Origin: Amycolatopsis sp. WAC 01376
Lineage (GTDB): Bacteria > Actinomycetota > Actinomycetes > Mycobacteriales > Pseudonocardiaceae
Direction: 5' to 3'
Assembly (NCBI RefSeq): GCF_003947415.1
Contig: NZ_QHKL01000001.1
Location: forward strand, 1,736,001-1,800,000
DNA: 64,000 bases
The number at the start of each line of letters is the position of its first letter. Positions within the stretch are counted from its first letter, which is position 1. The notes under the pieces are model-generated. The model had not been told where the DNA came from, made no database searches, and saw nothing but the letters and a program-made list of their open reading frames with translations. Position numbers and translations under genes: made by a program. Below, in pieces: positions 39,799 through 48,277 of this stretch.

Positions 39799-42621
39799 AT
39801 GAGCGATGTGGCACTCGACTTTCGCGTGCTGGGGCCCACCGAGGTCACGGCCGACGGGCTGCCGGTTCCGTTGGGCGGCAGCAGGCCGCTCATCGTGCTG
39901 GCAGGCCTGTTGCTGCGCGCGAACACGGTGGTGCCGGTCGAGGAACTGGGCCGCTGGCTGTGGCCGGACGACCGGAGGCGGTCCAAGGGAGCCCTGCAGA
40001 CCTACATCCTGCGGGTCCGCCGCGCGCTCGGCGACGAGGTCACCATCCGCACCGAGCGCGGCGGTTACCTGCTCGAACTCGACGAAAGCCTGCTCGACCT
40101 CGCCCGCTTCCGCGCGCTCACCGCGGAGGGAACGAGGGCCGCTGGAGACGGCGATCCGCGTCGCGCCGCGGACCGGTTCGAGGCCGCGCTGGCCGAATGG
40201 CGCGGCCCGGCGCTGCAGAACGTCCACTCCGAAGCGCTGCTTCGGGACGAAGCCGACCAGCTGGGCGAAGAGCGGCTGCGCGTTCGCGAGCAGTGGGCCG
40301 ACGCGCTCATCGCCCTCGGCGATCACGCCACCGTCGTCCCCGAGCTGACCAAGTTGTGCCGCGAGAACCCGCTGCGGGAGCGGCTGCACGAGCAGCTGAT
40401 GATCGCGCTCTACCGCTCCGGCAGGCAGGCCGAGGCGCTGAACGTCTACCGCCGGATCGGCGCGGTGCTTGCCGAAGAACTCGGCCTGGATCCCGGCGCG
40501 TCGCTGCGGCGGGCGCACCAGGCGATCCTGACCGGCGAAGAGTCCGGCAAGACCACATTGGACTCCGAGCTGACGCGATACCGGCTCGGCTCCGAACCGC
40601 TGATCCCGCGTCAGCTCCCGGCGGATCTGCGGGTGTTCTCCGGTCGGCAGCGCGACCTCAAGGCACTGCACGAACTCGTCCCGGAAGCGCTGGACACCGA
40701 GCGGTCGACGTCCATCGCGTCGATCGAGGGGATGGGCGGCATCGGCAAGACGACCCTCGCCATCCATTTCGCGCACGAGGTCGGCGATCGCTTCCCCGGC
40801 GGGCAGGTGTACCTCAACCTGCGCGGATACGGTCCCGGCGAGCCGGTCGAAGCCGCCGCCGCGCTCGAAACCATGCTCGTCTCCGTCGGTGTCCCCGCCG
40901 ACCGGATCCCCGCCGGCGCCGACGGCCGCGCGGCCACCTGGCGCACCCACAGCGCGGGCCGCCGGATGCTGATCCTGCTCGACAACGCCGCGAGTACCGA
41001 ACAGATCCGGCCGCTGCTGCCGGGCCCCGGCTGTCTGGTGCTGGTGACCAGCCGATGGCAGTTGCAGGCGCTCGTGGCGACCCACGGCGCGCGTCGCGTC
41101 GCGCTGGGGGAGCTGCCGGACGAGGACGCGATCGCCCTCGTCGCTTCGACGATCGGGCTGGACAGGGTCACCGAAGACCCCGAGGCCACCGAACGGTTCG
41201 TCCGGTACTGCGGCGGGCTGCCGCTGGCCATCCGGATCCTCGCCGTGCGGGCGGCGCAGTTCCCGGACCTGCCGCTGCGGGAATTCGTCCGGCTGCTGGA
41301 AGCCGAACAGGACAGGCTGGGCTCGTTCGACCTCGCCGACGGCGACGAGACGAACATCCGGGCCGTCTTCTCGTACTCGTACCGGGCGCTCGACGAACGA
41401 GCCGCGCGGATGCTGCGGCTCCTCGGCCTGCCCACGGGCGGCGATTTCAGTGCGGCCGCGGCCGCGGCGGTGGCCGGGGTCGACATCGCGGAAGCGCACG
41501 AGGATCTGGCGAAACTGGCCTCCGCGCACCTGATCGCACGGTCCCGGCCCGGCCGGTACCAGTTCCACGACCTCATCCGCGCGTACGCGGCCGAACTCTC
41601 GGCGGAACTCGACGGACCCGAGGCGCGGAAGGGCGTGCTGGACAGGCTGCTCCACGCGTCGCTCGCTTCTGCGCTGAACGCGTCGCGGCTTTTGCGTTCG
41701 GACCGGCACTACCGGCTCGTCGAACCGGAGCGATTCGACGGCGCCGGACTGAAGTTCGGGCACTACGAACAGGCGCTCGACTGGTTCGACGAGGAAGCCG
41801 GCAACCTCATCGCCGCGGTGAACATCGCGTACCGGGAACGGCGGTACCGGGAGTGCTGGCAGCTGGCATGGCTGCTGCAGTCGTACTTCATCGTGCGGTC
41901 CCGGCTGGAGGACTGGCGTTCGGTGTTCGGCGTGGCGCTCCGCGCCGCCCGCGACATGGGGGATCGCTCCGGTGAGGCCGCCATCCTCAGCGGACTCGGA
42001 GTGGCCTGTGGGGTCGCCCGCCAATACGAGGACAGCATCGCCTACCTCAAGCAGGTCGTCGAACTGCAGCGGCAGGTCGGCGACCGGCAGGGCGAGGCGA
42101 GGGCCCTCTACAACCTCACGCTGGCCAGTCAGGACCCCGACACGGCCTGGGAATACGGGACGCGCGCGTTGCGGCTCATCCGGGAGAGCAACGTCGGCGC
42201 CGGCATGGAGGCCAGCGCGCTGCAAGCCCTCGGCGACATCTGCGCCCAGGCGGGCCGCTTCGAGCAGTCCCTCGACTTCGCCGATCAGGCCTTGGCGCTG
42301 GAGTCGCACGCGCTCCCCGACGAAGCCCGCTTCACCCTGCACACCAAGGGCATCGCGCTCGTCGGGCTCGGCCGTGGCGACGAGGGCATCGCCTGCATGC
42401 GGCAAGCCGTCGAGATGTTCTTCGCCCACGGCGAGCTTTACGAGGCGGCCGACGTGCTGGCGCAGCTCGGCGGAATCCATCTCCGACGAGGTGATCCCCC
42501 GGCGGCACGCGAATGCTGGCTGCGCTCGGTCCGGGTGCTGACCGAACTGTCGCATCCGGACGCCGAGGACGTCCGCACGAAGCTGGCCTCGCTCGTGGGC
42601 GACGCGGCCAAGGCGGGGTGA
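39799..42621 (+). CDS. AfsR/SARP-type transcriptional regulator
   Basis: The 940-residue protein has an OmpR-type winged helix (VALDFRVLGPTEVTADG to TERGGYLLEL; about 5-95) and a BTAD helical domain (about 100-250, DLARFRALTAEG to LAEELGLDPGASLRRAHQAIL). An NB-ARC ATPase follows, with Walker A GMGGIGKTT (311-319) and MLILLDNA, then a TPR-rich C-terminus (about 700-940). SARPs switch on secondary-metabolite genes, and NB-ARC/TPR parts set their activity in response to nucleotide or partner. No biosynthetic cluster is adjacent, so it is probably global, like AfsR. ATG 39799 lacks a strong ribosome-binding site. Confidence 0.92.
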   Translation: MSDVALDFRVLGPTEVTADGLPVPLGGSRPLIVLAGLLLRANTVVPVEELGRWLWPDDRRRSKGALQTYILRVRRALGDEVTIRTERGGYLLELDESLLDLARFRALTAEGTRAAGDGDPRRAADRFEAALAEWRGPALQNVHSEALLRDEADQLGEERLRVREQWADALIALGDHATVVPELTKLCRENPLRERLHEQLMIALYRSGRQAEALNVYRRIGAVLAEELGLDPGASLRRAHQAILTGEESGKTTLDSELTRYRLGSEPLIPRQLPADLRVFSGRQRDLKALHELVPEALDTERSTSIASIEGMGGIGKTTLAIHFAHEVGDRFPGGQVYLNLRGYGPGEPVEAAAALETMLVSVGVPADRIPAGADGRAATWRTHSAGRRMLILLDNAASTEQIRPLLPGPGCLVLVTSRWQLQALVATHGARRVALGELPDEDAIALVASTIGLDRVTEDPEATERFVRYCGGLPLAIRILAVRAAQFPDLPLREFVRLLEAEQDRLGSFDLADGDETNIRAVFSYSYRALDERAARMLRLLGLPTGGDFSAAAAAAVAGVDIAEAHEDLAKLASAHLIARSRPGRYQFHDLIRAYAAELSAELDGPEARKGVLDRLLHASLASALNASRLLRSDRHYRLVEPERFDGAGLKFGHYEQALDWFDEEAGNLIAAVNIAYRERRYRECWQLAWLLQSYFIVRSRLEDWRSVFGVALRAARDMGDRSGEAAILSGLGVACGVARQYEDSIAYLKQVVELQRQVGDRQGEARALYNLTLASQDPDTAWEYGTRALRLIRESNVGAGMEASALQALGDICAQAGRFEQSLDFADQALALESHALPDEARFTLHTKGIALVGLGRGDEGIACMRQAVEMFFAHGELYEAADVLAQLGGIHLRRGDPPAARECWLRSVRVLTELSHPDAEDVRTKLASLVGDAAKAG

Positions 42622-42735
42622 GGCACGGGCGACCGGCGTGCCGACCCCCAGTCGCAGCACGCGAGTACGCCCGTGACCTCAGGCCTCACCTAACAGGACA
42701 CCGCTCACTGCGCGCTGACTGTGCAGCGTGCGCGG

Positions 42736-43551
42736 TCAAGCCAGGAGTTCCGCGAGGGCGATCGCGTTCTTCGGCGCCTCGACCTTGACGTCGTTGTCGA
42801 AGTAGACGTACGTGTCGCGGCCCCAGCCCTTGATCTTCCGGGCCCACTGTTTCAAGGCCTTGTCGCCGTACCCGCTGACGTACAGTTCCTCGTCGCCGTG
42901 CAAGCGGACGTACGCGAATTCGTCGCACGTCATCTCGTCGACGAACGGGAACTTGCCCGCGGTGTCGGCGACCACGAGCGCGATGCCGTGTTTCCGGAAC
43001 AGTGCGAGGCTTTCGGGCCCGGCGAAGCTCGGATGCCGTACTTCGACGGCGTGCCGGAGCTTCCGGCGCGGCTTCGGATCGGTGTGCGGTTCGGCCTTCA
43101 ACTTGTCGTCGTGCTTGTGCGCGAGCTCGGCGGCGGCGTGGCTGGTGCGCGGCAACAGCTCGAAGAACCCCTCGACCCGCTCGGCGTCGAACGCCAGCCG
43201 CGGTGGCAGCTGCCAGAGGAACGGCCCCAGTTTCCGGCCGAGCGCCAGCACCCCGGACGCGAAGAAGTTCGCCAGCGGCGTCTCGACGTCACGCAGCTGC
43301 TTCATATGCGTGATGAAGCGGCCGCCCTTGACGGCGAAGACGAAGTCGTCCGGTGTCTGCTCGGCCCACGCCCGGTACCGCTCGGGACGTTGCAGCGAGT
43401 AGAACGAGCCGTTGATCTCCGCCGAGTTCATCCGGGACGACAGGTATTCCAGCTCGCGCCGCTGCACCAGGCCGCGAGGGTAGAAGTCCCCGCGCCACGG
43501 TGGGTAGCGCCAGCCCGAAGTGCCGATCCTCAGCTCAGCGACGTCGATCAC
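42736..43551 (-). CDS. DUF72 (YecE-like) protein
   Basis: The 271-residue TIM-barrel protein has ELRIGTSGWRYPPWRGDFYP, SRMNSAEINGSFYSLQRPE, VEVRHPSF and YVRLHGDEELYVSGY, all DUF72 hallmarks. Biochemical role unknown. GTG 43551 starts it. It lies 52 bp downstream of the DUF4253 gene on the same strand, possibly one unit and so possibly sharing the SOS-like control of that gene. Confidence 0.9.
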   Translation of the reverse strand: MIDVAELRIGTSGWRYPPWRGDFYPRGLVQRRELEYLSSRMNSAEINGSFYSLQRPERYRAWAEQTPDDFVFAVKGGRFITHMKQLRDVETPLANFFASGVLALGRKLGPFLWQLPPRLAFDAERVEGFFELLPRTSHAAAELAHKHDDKLKAEPHTDPKPRRKLRHAVEVRHPSFAGPESLALFRKHGIALVVADTAGKFPFVDEMTCDEFAYVRLHGDEELYVSGYGDKALKQWARKIKGWGRDTYVYFDNDVKVEAPKNAIALAELLA

Positions 43552-43603
43552 CGCCTTTCCGCGTTGCCCTGATTCCCCCTCTCCCGCGCGCGCAAACGCG
43601 CCC

Positions 43604-44359
43604 TCACGCCCACGAGAACCGCCACCTGCGGGTCTGGACCAGACTGGAGGCGAACTCGCGCAGATTGCCCGGCTGGCCGGCGAACGCGGGCAGGCAGAAC
43701 GAACGGTGCTCGGCGGCGACCGTGAGCGCGCGGCCCTGGGTGCGCGGCGGCGCGGCCACCGACAGCTCCATCGAATCGAAGCCCAGCACCGTGAGCGTCG
43801 CGCCGAACCGGTCTTCCCAGCTGCGCAGGACCGCGGACAGCTCGTGGACCTGATCGGTCGCCTTGATCATGCCCGTCCAGCCGAGGATCGCCGGGATGTC
43901 GGCGGGCCGCTCGGTCTGCACCAGTGCCAGCCGATGCTGCCCGCGCGCGGCGAGGATCGAACCGGTGTTGCCCGCCTCGGCCAGCGGATCCGCCCGGCGC
44001 GACGGGCGGCGCGCCAGACCGGGGAACTTCGCGCCGAACGGGCGCAGGCAGGCGCCGTCGCAGCACGACGTGTCCCACCAGCGGGCCAGCACCTCCGCCG
44101 GATCCACCGACGAGATCCGGTGATCGGCGGGAGCGAGCCTGCCGCGGTCGTCGATCCAGTCCTCGCCGTTGGCCGCGAAACGCTGGTCGTGCGGGATCAG
44201 CACCGGCCACAGCCCGGAACGGTCGAACTCCGCGACGCAGCCGGTGTAGCGCTCCGGCCTGGCCAAAGGCAGATCCGAAACCCAGATCCGGCCGTGCCAC
44301 CGGCCGGGCGGCAGGGTCTGGACGGGCGGCGTACCCGGGCGGAACGGTGCGATCGTCAT
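43604..44359 (-). CDS. DUF4253-domain protein
   Basis: The 251-residue protein ends with the DUF4253 region (VHELSAVLRSWEDRFGATLTVLGFDSMELSVAAPP to FCLPAFAGQPGNLREFASSL). The middle has a Cys cluster (DTSCCDGACLRPFG) not typical of the family. The start ATG 44359 follows AGGGGA. Function unknown. Two LexA-box-like sites lie just upstream, so DNA-damage induction is possible. Confidence 0.82.
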   Translation of the reverse strand: MTIAPFRPGTPPVQTLPPGRWHGRIWVSDLPLARPERYTGCVAEFDRSGLWPVLIPHDQRFAANGEDWIDDRGRLAPADHRISSVDPAEVLARWWDTSCCDGACLRPFGAKFPGLARRPSRRADPLAEAGNTGSILAARGQHRLALVQTERPADIPAILGWTGMIKATDQVHELSAVLRSWEDRFGATLTVLGFDSMELSVAAPPRTQGRALTVAAEHRSFCLPAFAGQPGNLREFASSLVQTRRWRFSWA

Positions 44360-44369
44360 CGGCTTCCCC

Positions 44370-44411
44370 TCGAACTGGTGTTCGGTCAACTCTACCCGAA
44401 CACTAGTTCGA
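44370..44411 (-). promoter_or_regulatory. Two SOS/LexA-box-like sites
   Basis: CGAAC-TGGT-GTTCG (44371-44384) and CGAAC-ACTA-GTTCG (44397-44410) both match the actinobacterial LexA consensus (TCGAAC-N4-GTTCGA, one outer mismatch each). Centres are 26 bp apart. The proximal site is 11 bp before the DUF4253 start. They are also nearly inverted copies of each other. Confidence 0.7.
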
Positions 44412-44577
44412 AGCACCGACAGTTTTCGATACCCCGTTTGCGGGATGTCGCGGGTGCCGCCTCATGCGTCACTGGTGTCACAGCGGCCACAGGGAGTGTC
44501 CACAATGGATTTTTGCGCTTTGGTGGCGGCTGTCCGTGAAGGCCTCACATCCGTCACTATCCGTCGCCGCCACAGCC

Positions 44578-44640
44578 GGCAGTACATGAAGGCCCCCTTC
44601 CTGTACCTAGGCGCAAGGAAGGGGGCCTTCATGTACTGCC
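44578..44640. repeat. AGTACATGAAGG palindrome, copy 2
   Basis: 23-bp arms (GGCAGTACATGAAGGCCCCC...) and a 17-nt loop CTGTACCTAGGCGCAAG identical to copy 1 at 32831. It lies 3' of the XPB gene and 5' of the DUF4253 gene. The rest of the 44360-44807 gap holds the SOS-like sites and the hairpin at 44717; no gene is supported. Confidence 0.8.
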
Positions 44641-44716
44641 GCATGGTTCAGAGAGTGCGCGTGAAGCCCCTCGCCTCGGCTCAGCCGAGGAAACTCGCCC
44701 TTCGCGTCCGCCCAGG

Positions 44717-44768
44717 GCCGTGAGGGCCTCCTTCCCTACTTTGAGGGTAGGGAAGGAGGCATTCACGG
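44717..44768 (-). terminator. Hairpin downstream of XPB gene
   Basis: The arm 44717-44739 (GTGAGGGCCTCCTTCCCTAC) pairs with 44747-44768 except for a few inner bases (GGCC versus GGCATT). Loop TTTGAGG. It lies 40 bp after the helicase stop and may terminate it. Confidence 0.6.
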
Positions 44769-44807
44769 ACTTCGAAGCCGCCGGGGGCCAAGCGGTAGCA
44801 AAGGTCC

Positions 44808-46454
44808 CTACATGGGGCGCAGCAGGTCGTCCGCGTCCACGATCCGGTACGCGTAGCCCTGTTCGGCCAGGAATCGCTGCCGGTGCGCCGCGTACTCCGT
44901 GTCGACGGTGTCCCGCGAGACGACCGAGTAGAAATGCGCCTGCCGTCCGTCGCCCTTGGGGCGCAGGAGCCGTCCGAGCCGCTGGGCCTCCTCCTGCCGC
45001 GAGCCGAACGTCCCGGAGATCTGGATCGCGACCGAGGCCTCCGGCAGGTCGATCGAGAAGTTCGCGACCTTCGAAACGACCAGTGTCCTGATCTCACCGC
45101 GCCGGAACGCGTCGAACAGTTCCTCGCGTTCCTTGTTCCGGGTCGCGCCCTGGATCACGGGCGCGTCGAGTTCGTCGCCGATCATCTCCAGCTGGTCGAG
45201 GTAGGCCCCGATGACCAGGGTCGGCTCGCCCGGATGCCGGTCGACCAGCGATTTGATCACCTTGGTCTTGGTGTCAGCGGTCGCCGCCAGCTTGTACCGC
45301 TCCTCGGCCTCGGCGGTCGCGTACGCGAGCCTCTCGGCGTCCGTCAGGGTCACCCGGACCTCGGTGCATTCCGCCGGCGCGATCCAGCCCTGAGCCTCGA
45401 TGTCGCGCCAAGGAACGTCGTATCGCTTCGGGCCGATCAGGGAGAACACGTCGCCTTCGCGCCCGTCTTCGCGCACCAGGGTCGCTGTCAGCCCGAGCCG
45501 CCGCCGCGATTGGAGGTCCGCGGTCATCCGGAACACCGGCGCGGGCAGCAGGTGGACCTCGTCGTAGACCACCAGGCCCCAGTCCCGCGAGTCGAACAGG
45601 TCCAGGTGCCGGTACTCGCCCTTGGTCTTGCGCGTGACCACCTGGTACGTCGCGATGGTGACCGGCCGGATCTCCTTCTTCTCCCCGGAGTATTCGCCGA
45701 TCTCCTCCTCGGTGAGCGAGGTGCGCGCGATCAGCTCCCGCTTCCACTGCCGTCCGGCGACGGTGTTCGTCACCAGGATCAGCGTGGTCGCCTTCGCGTG
45801 CGCCATGGCCGCGGCGCCGACCAGCGTCTTGCCCGCGCCACAGGGCAGCACGACGACGCCGGACCCGCCGGCCCAGAACGCCTCGGCGGCCTTGCGCTGG
45901 TAGTCGCGCAGCTCCCAGTCGACCTCGGCCAGCTCGATCGGGTGCGCCTCGCCGTCGACGTAACCCGCGAGGTCCTCCGCGGGCCAGCCGACCTTCAGCA
46001 GCGCCTGCTTCAGTCGTCCGCGTTCGGACGGGTGCACGATCACGGTGTCCTCGTCGATGCGCGCGCCCAGCATCGGGCTGATCTTCTTGTGCCGGAGGAT
46101 CTCCTCCAGCACCGCGCGGTCGATGGTCGACATGACCAGGCCGTGCGCCGGGTGGTTGGCGATCTGCAACCGGCCGAACCGGCCCATCGTGTCGACGATG
46201 TCGATGAGCAGCGGCTGGGGCACGGGGAACCGTGAGTAGGACGTCAGCGCGTCGACGACCTGTTCGGCGTCGTGGCCTGCCGCACGGGCGTTCCACAACG
46301 CCAGCGGCGTGATCCGGTAGGTGTGGACGTGCTCGGGCGCGCGTTCCAGTTCGGCGAACGGCGCGATGGCGATCCGCGCGTCGTCGGCCTGGCTGTTGTC
46401 GACCTCGAGGAGCACGGTCTTGTCGGATTGGACGATCAGCGGGCCATCGGTCAC
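44808..46454 (-). CDS. XPB/Rad25-type DNA repair helicase
   Basis: The 548-residue SF2 helicase, like mycobacterial XPB, has an N-terminal domain (about 1-180; VDALTSYSRFPVPQPLLIDI, DEDTVIVHPSERG). RecA-like domain 1 has the motif VVLPCGAGKTLVGA and the Walker B DEVH (VVYDEVHLLP), motif III GLTATLVREDGREGD, and domain 2 has RTLVVSKVANFSIDLPEA and QRLGRLLRPKGDG. It unwinds DNA 3' to 5' in nucleotide-excision-type repair. GTG 46454 has AAAGGACG before it. Confidence 0.93.
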   Translation of the reverse strand: MTDGPLIVQSDKTVLLEVDNSQADDARIAIAPFAELERAPEHVHTYRITPLALWNARAAGHDAEQVVDALTSYSRFPVPQPLLIDIVDTMGRFGRLQIANHPAHGLVMSTIDRAVLEEILRHKKISPMLGARIDEDTVIVHPSERGRLKQALLKVGWPAEDLAGYVDGEAHPIELAEVDWELRDYQRKAAEAFWAGGSGVVVLPCGAGKTLVGAAAMAHAKATTLILVTNTVAGRQWKRELIARTSLTEEEIGEYSGEKKEIRPVTIATYQVVTRKTKGEYRHLDLFDSRDWGLVVYDEVHLLPAPVFRMTADLQSRRRLGLTATLVREDGREGDVFSLIGPKRYDVPWRDIEAQGWIAPAECTEVRVTLTDAERLAYATAEAEERYKLAATADTKTKVIKSLVDRHPGEPTLVIGAYLDQLEMIGDELDAPVIQGATRNKEREELFDAFRRGEIRTLVVSKVANFSIDLPEASVAIQISGTFGSRQEEAQRLGRLLRPKGDGRQAHFYSVVSRDTVDTEYAAHRQRFLAEQGYAYRIVDADDLLRPM

Positions 46455-46539
46455 ATCGTCCTTTATACGTTCCGGCCACACCGGCTCCCGTCGCGGCACC
46501 GCTGGTGGAAGGATGTGCCTCAGGTGACTGGAGGGGACC

Positions 46540-47175
46540 TTGACGACAACACCGACCGGCGGGATGCCCGAGTACGACCCGTTCAACGCGCCCGCGCCGC
46601 TGCCTCCGATGCCGGAGGTGGGACCGCCGACACCGTTCCCGAAGCCACGACCGCTGAGTGTGCTCGCCAAGGTTTCGATCGTGCTCGGCGTCGTCGCCGC
46701 GCTGGGCCTGGGGAGCCTGGCCGCCTGGGGGATTTCGCAGTCGAGCAGGTACTCCAAGGTCGAGGCGGGCAAATGCCTGTACCTGACCGACGAGGCGGGC
46801 GGCAACCAGAGCTACACGACCGCCAGCTGCACGTCGAGCCGTGCGACCTTCCGCATCGACGAGGTGCGCACGGGCTCATCCGATTGCCGCGATTCCGATT
46901 ACATCCAGTTCGAGCTGTACGGGAGTTCGTCGAGCAAGAAGGCCCAGAAGACGCTCTGCCTGGCGCTGAACGTCGAGACCGGGGACTGCCTGCGCGACGT
47001 CGTGCACGAGACGCGGATCGCGAAGGTGCGCTGCACGGACATCAGCGCGGAGGCGCGGGCCGTGGTGACGCGGGGGTCGTCGGAGAGCGCGTGCTCGTCG
47101 GACGACACGGCGCTGCACTACACCGGACCGCCCGAGCGGACAGTGTGCTTGCGGCCGACCGGGGAGAACATTTAA
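46540..47175 (+). CDS. LppU-family-like membrane protein
   Basis: The 211-residue protein has a Pro-rich cytosolic N-terminus (about 40 residues), one helix (about 42-65, VSIVLGVVAALGLGSLAAWGI) and an outside domain with six Cys residues (GKCLYL, TASCTSS, SDCRDS, KTLCLAL, GDCLRD, VRCTDI). This spacing matches LppU/SCO3897-type actinobacterial proteins of unknown role. The start is TTG 46540 after GGAGGGGACC. Its TAA shares bases with the stop of the convergent binding-protein gene (overlap of 4 bp around TTAA). Confidence 0.75.
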   Translation: MTTTPTGGMPEYDPFNAPAPLPPMPEVGPPTPFPKPRPLSVLAKVSIVLGVVAALGLGSLAAWGISQSSRYSKVEAGKCLYLTDEAGGNQSYTTASCTSSRATFRIDEVRTGSSDCRDSDYIQFELYGSSSSKKAQKTLCLALNVETGDCLRDVVHETRIAKVRCTDISAEARAVVTRGSSESACSSDDTALHYTGPPERTVCLRPTGENI

Positions 47176-48131
47176 GGCCGCGGCACCAGCGCCTGCACGT
47201 CGAGCCGGGCGCCGATCATGCCCGAGTTGTGCATCAGGTCGGCGACGCGTTGCAGCCGGATGCCGTTGAGGGAGACCGGGTAGGTCCCGAGCGAGATCAG
47301 CGAAGCCGTGGTGCGGTCGATGTCGGAGAACGTCGGCAGCGCGTCGCGGACGACGGCGGAGTCGGCCGCTCGCACCTGCGCTTCGCCGAGCACCTTCCGG
47401 AACGCCGCGAGCGTGCGGGCGTTGCCCTGGCCGAAGGCCCCTGACGAGACGTAGGCCGACATCGGGAAGTCCAGGGTCGCGCCGCGGGCGCCGTCGGCGA
47501 GGATGCTCGCCCCGAGTTCCTTCTCGGCCCTGGTGATGTACGGCTCGACCATCCACGCGGCGTCGACTTCGCCCGCCTGCAATGCCTGCGGCATCCGGTC
47601 GAACGGGTGCTGTTTGAACTGGATCCGGGTCACGTCGATGCCCGCGGTCCCGAAGACCGATCGGGCGGCCAGCACGCCGACGTCGTCGAGCATGTTCACC
47701 GCGATCTTCGGTGACTTCTTGAGCGTCGGCTCGGTGTAGTCGGAGCCGGGGAGTGTGACGAGCGCCATGGTGTTGCGGCCGGCGGTGTAGGCCTCGCCCT
47801 GGAGTTGCAGTGGCGTCCCGGCCGCGGCGGCGCGGAAGATCGAGACGTCGCTGGCGAACGCGATGTCGACTTCGCCCGCGGCGAGCTTGCCGATCGCCTG
47901 GTCGCCGGGGACATCGACGAGGGTGACGGAAAGGCCCGCGGCGGTGAACTTCCCTTCGGCGACGGCGACCCGCAGGGGTGCCGTGTCGATGGGGCTTCCG
48001 ACGCCGACGCGTAGTTCCGTCCGTTCGAGTGGCGCGTCGGTGCTTGCGTCACCACCGGAAAACACTCCGCAACCGGCGATCGCCAGCAGGGCCGCTACCA
48101 GCGGAATCGCCAAGACGCGCATCTTCGTCAC
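47172..48131 (-). CDS. NitT/TauT-type solute-binding lipoprotein (orphan)
   Basis: The 319-residue protein has a lipoprotein signal (ALLAIAGC, mature Cys near 21) and an NMT1/SsuA-type periplasmic binding fold: VGVGSPIDTAPLRVAVAEGKF, AAGEVDIAFASD, VDAAWMVEPYI. Its C-terminal IRLQRVADLMHNSGMIGARL matches the two binding proteins of the ABC cluster at 56-58 kb (pattern RLQRVPDLLxxxGxI). No permease or ATPase is next to it; instead it diverges from a histidine-kinase gene. It may deliver ligand to that sensor or serve the distant permease. Confidence 0.85.
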   Translation of the reverse strand: MTKMRVLAIPLVAALLAIAGCGVFSGGDASTDAPLERTELRVGVGSPIDTAPLRVAVAEGKFTAAGLSVTLVDVPGDQAIGKLAAGEVDIAFASDVSIFRAAAAGTPLQLQGEAYTAGRNTMALVTLPGSDYTEPTLKKSPKIAVNMLDDVGVLAARSVFGTAGIDVTRIQFKQHPFDRMPQALQAGEVDAAWMVEPYITRAEKELGASILADGARGATLDFPMSAYVSSGAFGQGNARTLAAFRKVLGEAQVRAADSAVVRDALPTFSDIDRTTASLISLGTYPVSLNGIRLQRVADLMHNSGMIGARLDVQALVPRP

Positions 48132-48166
48132 CGCTCACCTACCGAGAGAATGTGCTCCTCCTTCTG

Positions 48167-48194
48167 GATCGTATGGTCCGTGCCCCATACGATC
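48167..48194. promoter_or_regulatory. Inverted repeat between binding protein and kinase
   Basis: GATCGTATGG-N8-CCATACGATC is a perfect 10-bp repeat, 36 bp from the binding-protein start and 84 bp from the kinase start. Likely operator of the divergent pair. A TACAGT (-10-like) at 48251-48256 may serve the kinase gene. Confidence 0.6.
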
Positions 48195-48277
48195 GCCTGC
48201 GGGAGACGCCGGATTGCGCGGCTTTCGATCGTCCTCGAACCTTGTTACTCTACAGTAGGTTCGGGCTCTCGTCCCCG

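Noticed and set aside
39787..42660. Minus-strand open frame of about 950 codons opposite the AfsR-like gene
   Set aside because: The composition is typical of a GC-rich antisense frame, with no start signal or family motifs. The plus strand codes a clear SARP/NB-ARC protein.
44445..44723. Small plus-strand frame downstream of the DUF4253 promoter region
   Set aside because: Most of it is the palindrome 44578-44640 read as codons (with a mirrored product on the other strand). No ribosome-binding site supports it.
47172..48131. Thiamine-precursor (ThiY/NMT1) binding protein
   Set aside because: The fold is NMT1-like, but no ThiXZ partners, TPP riboswitch or thi gene lies next to any of the three binding proteins, so a pyrimidine ligand is not supported.
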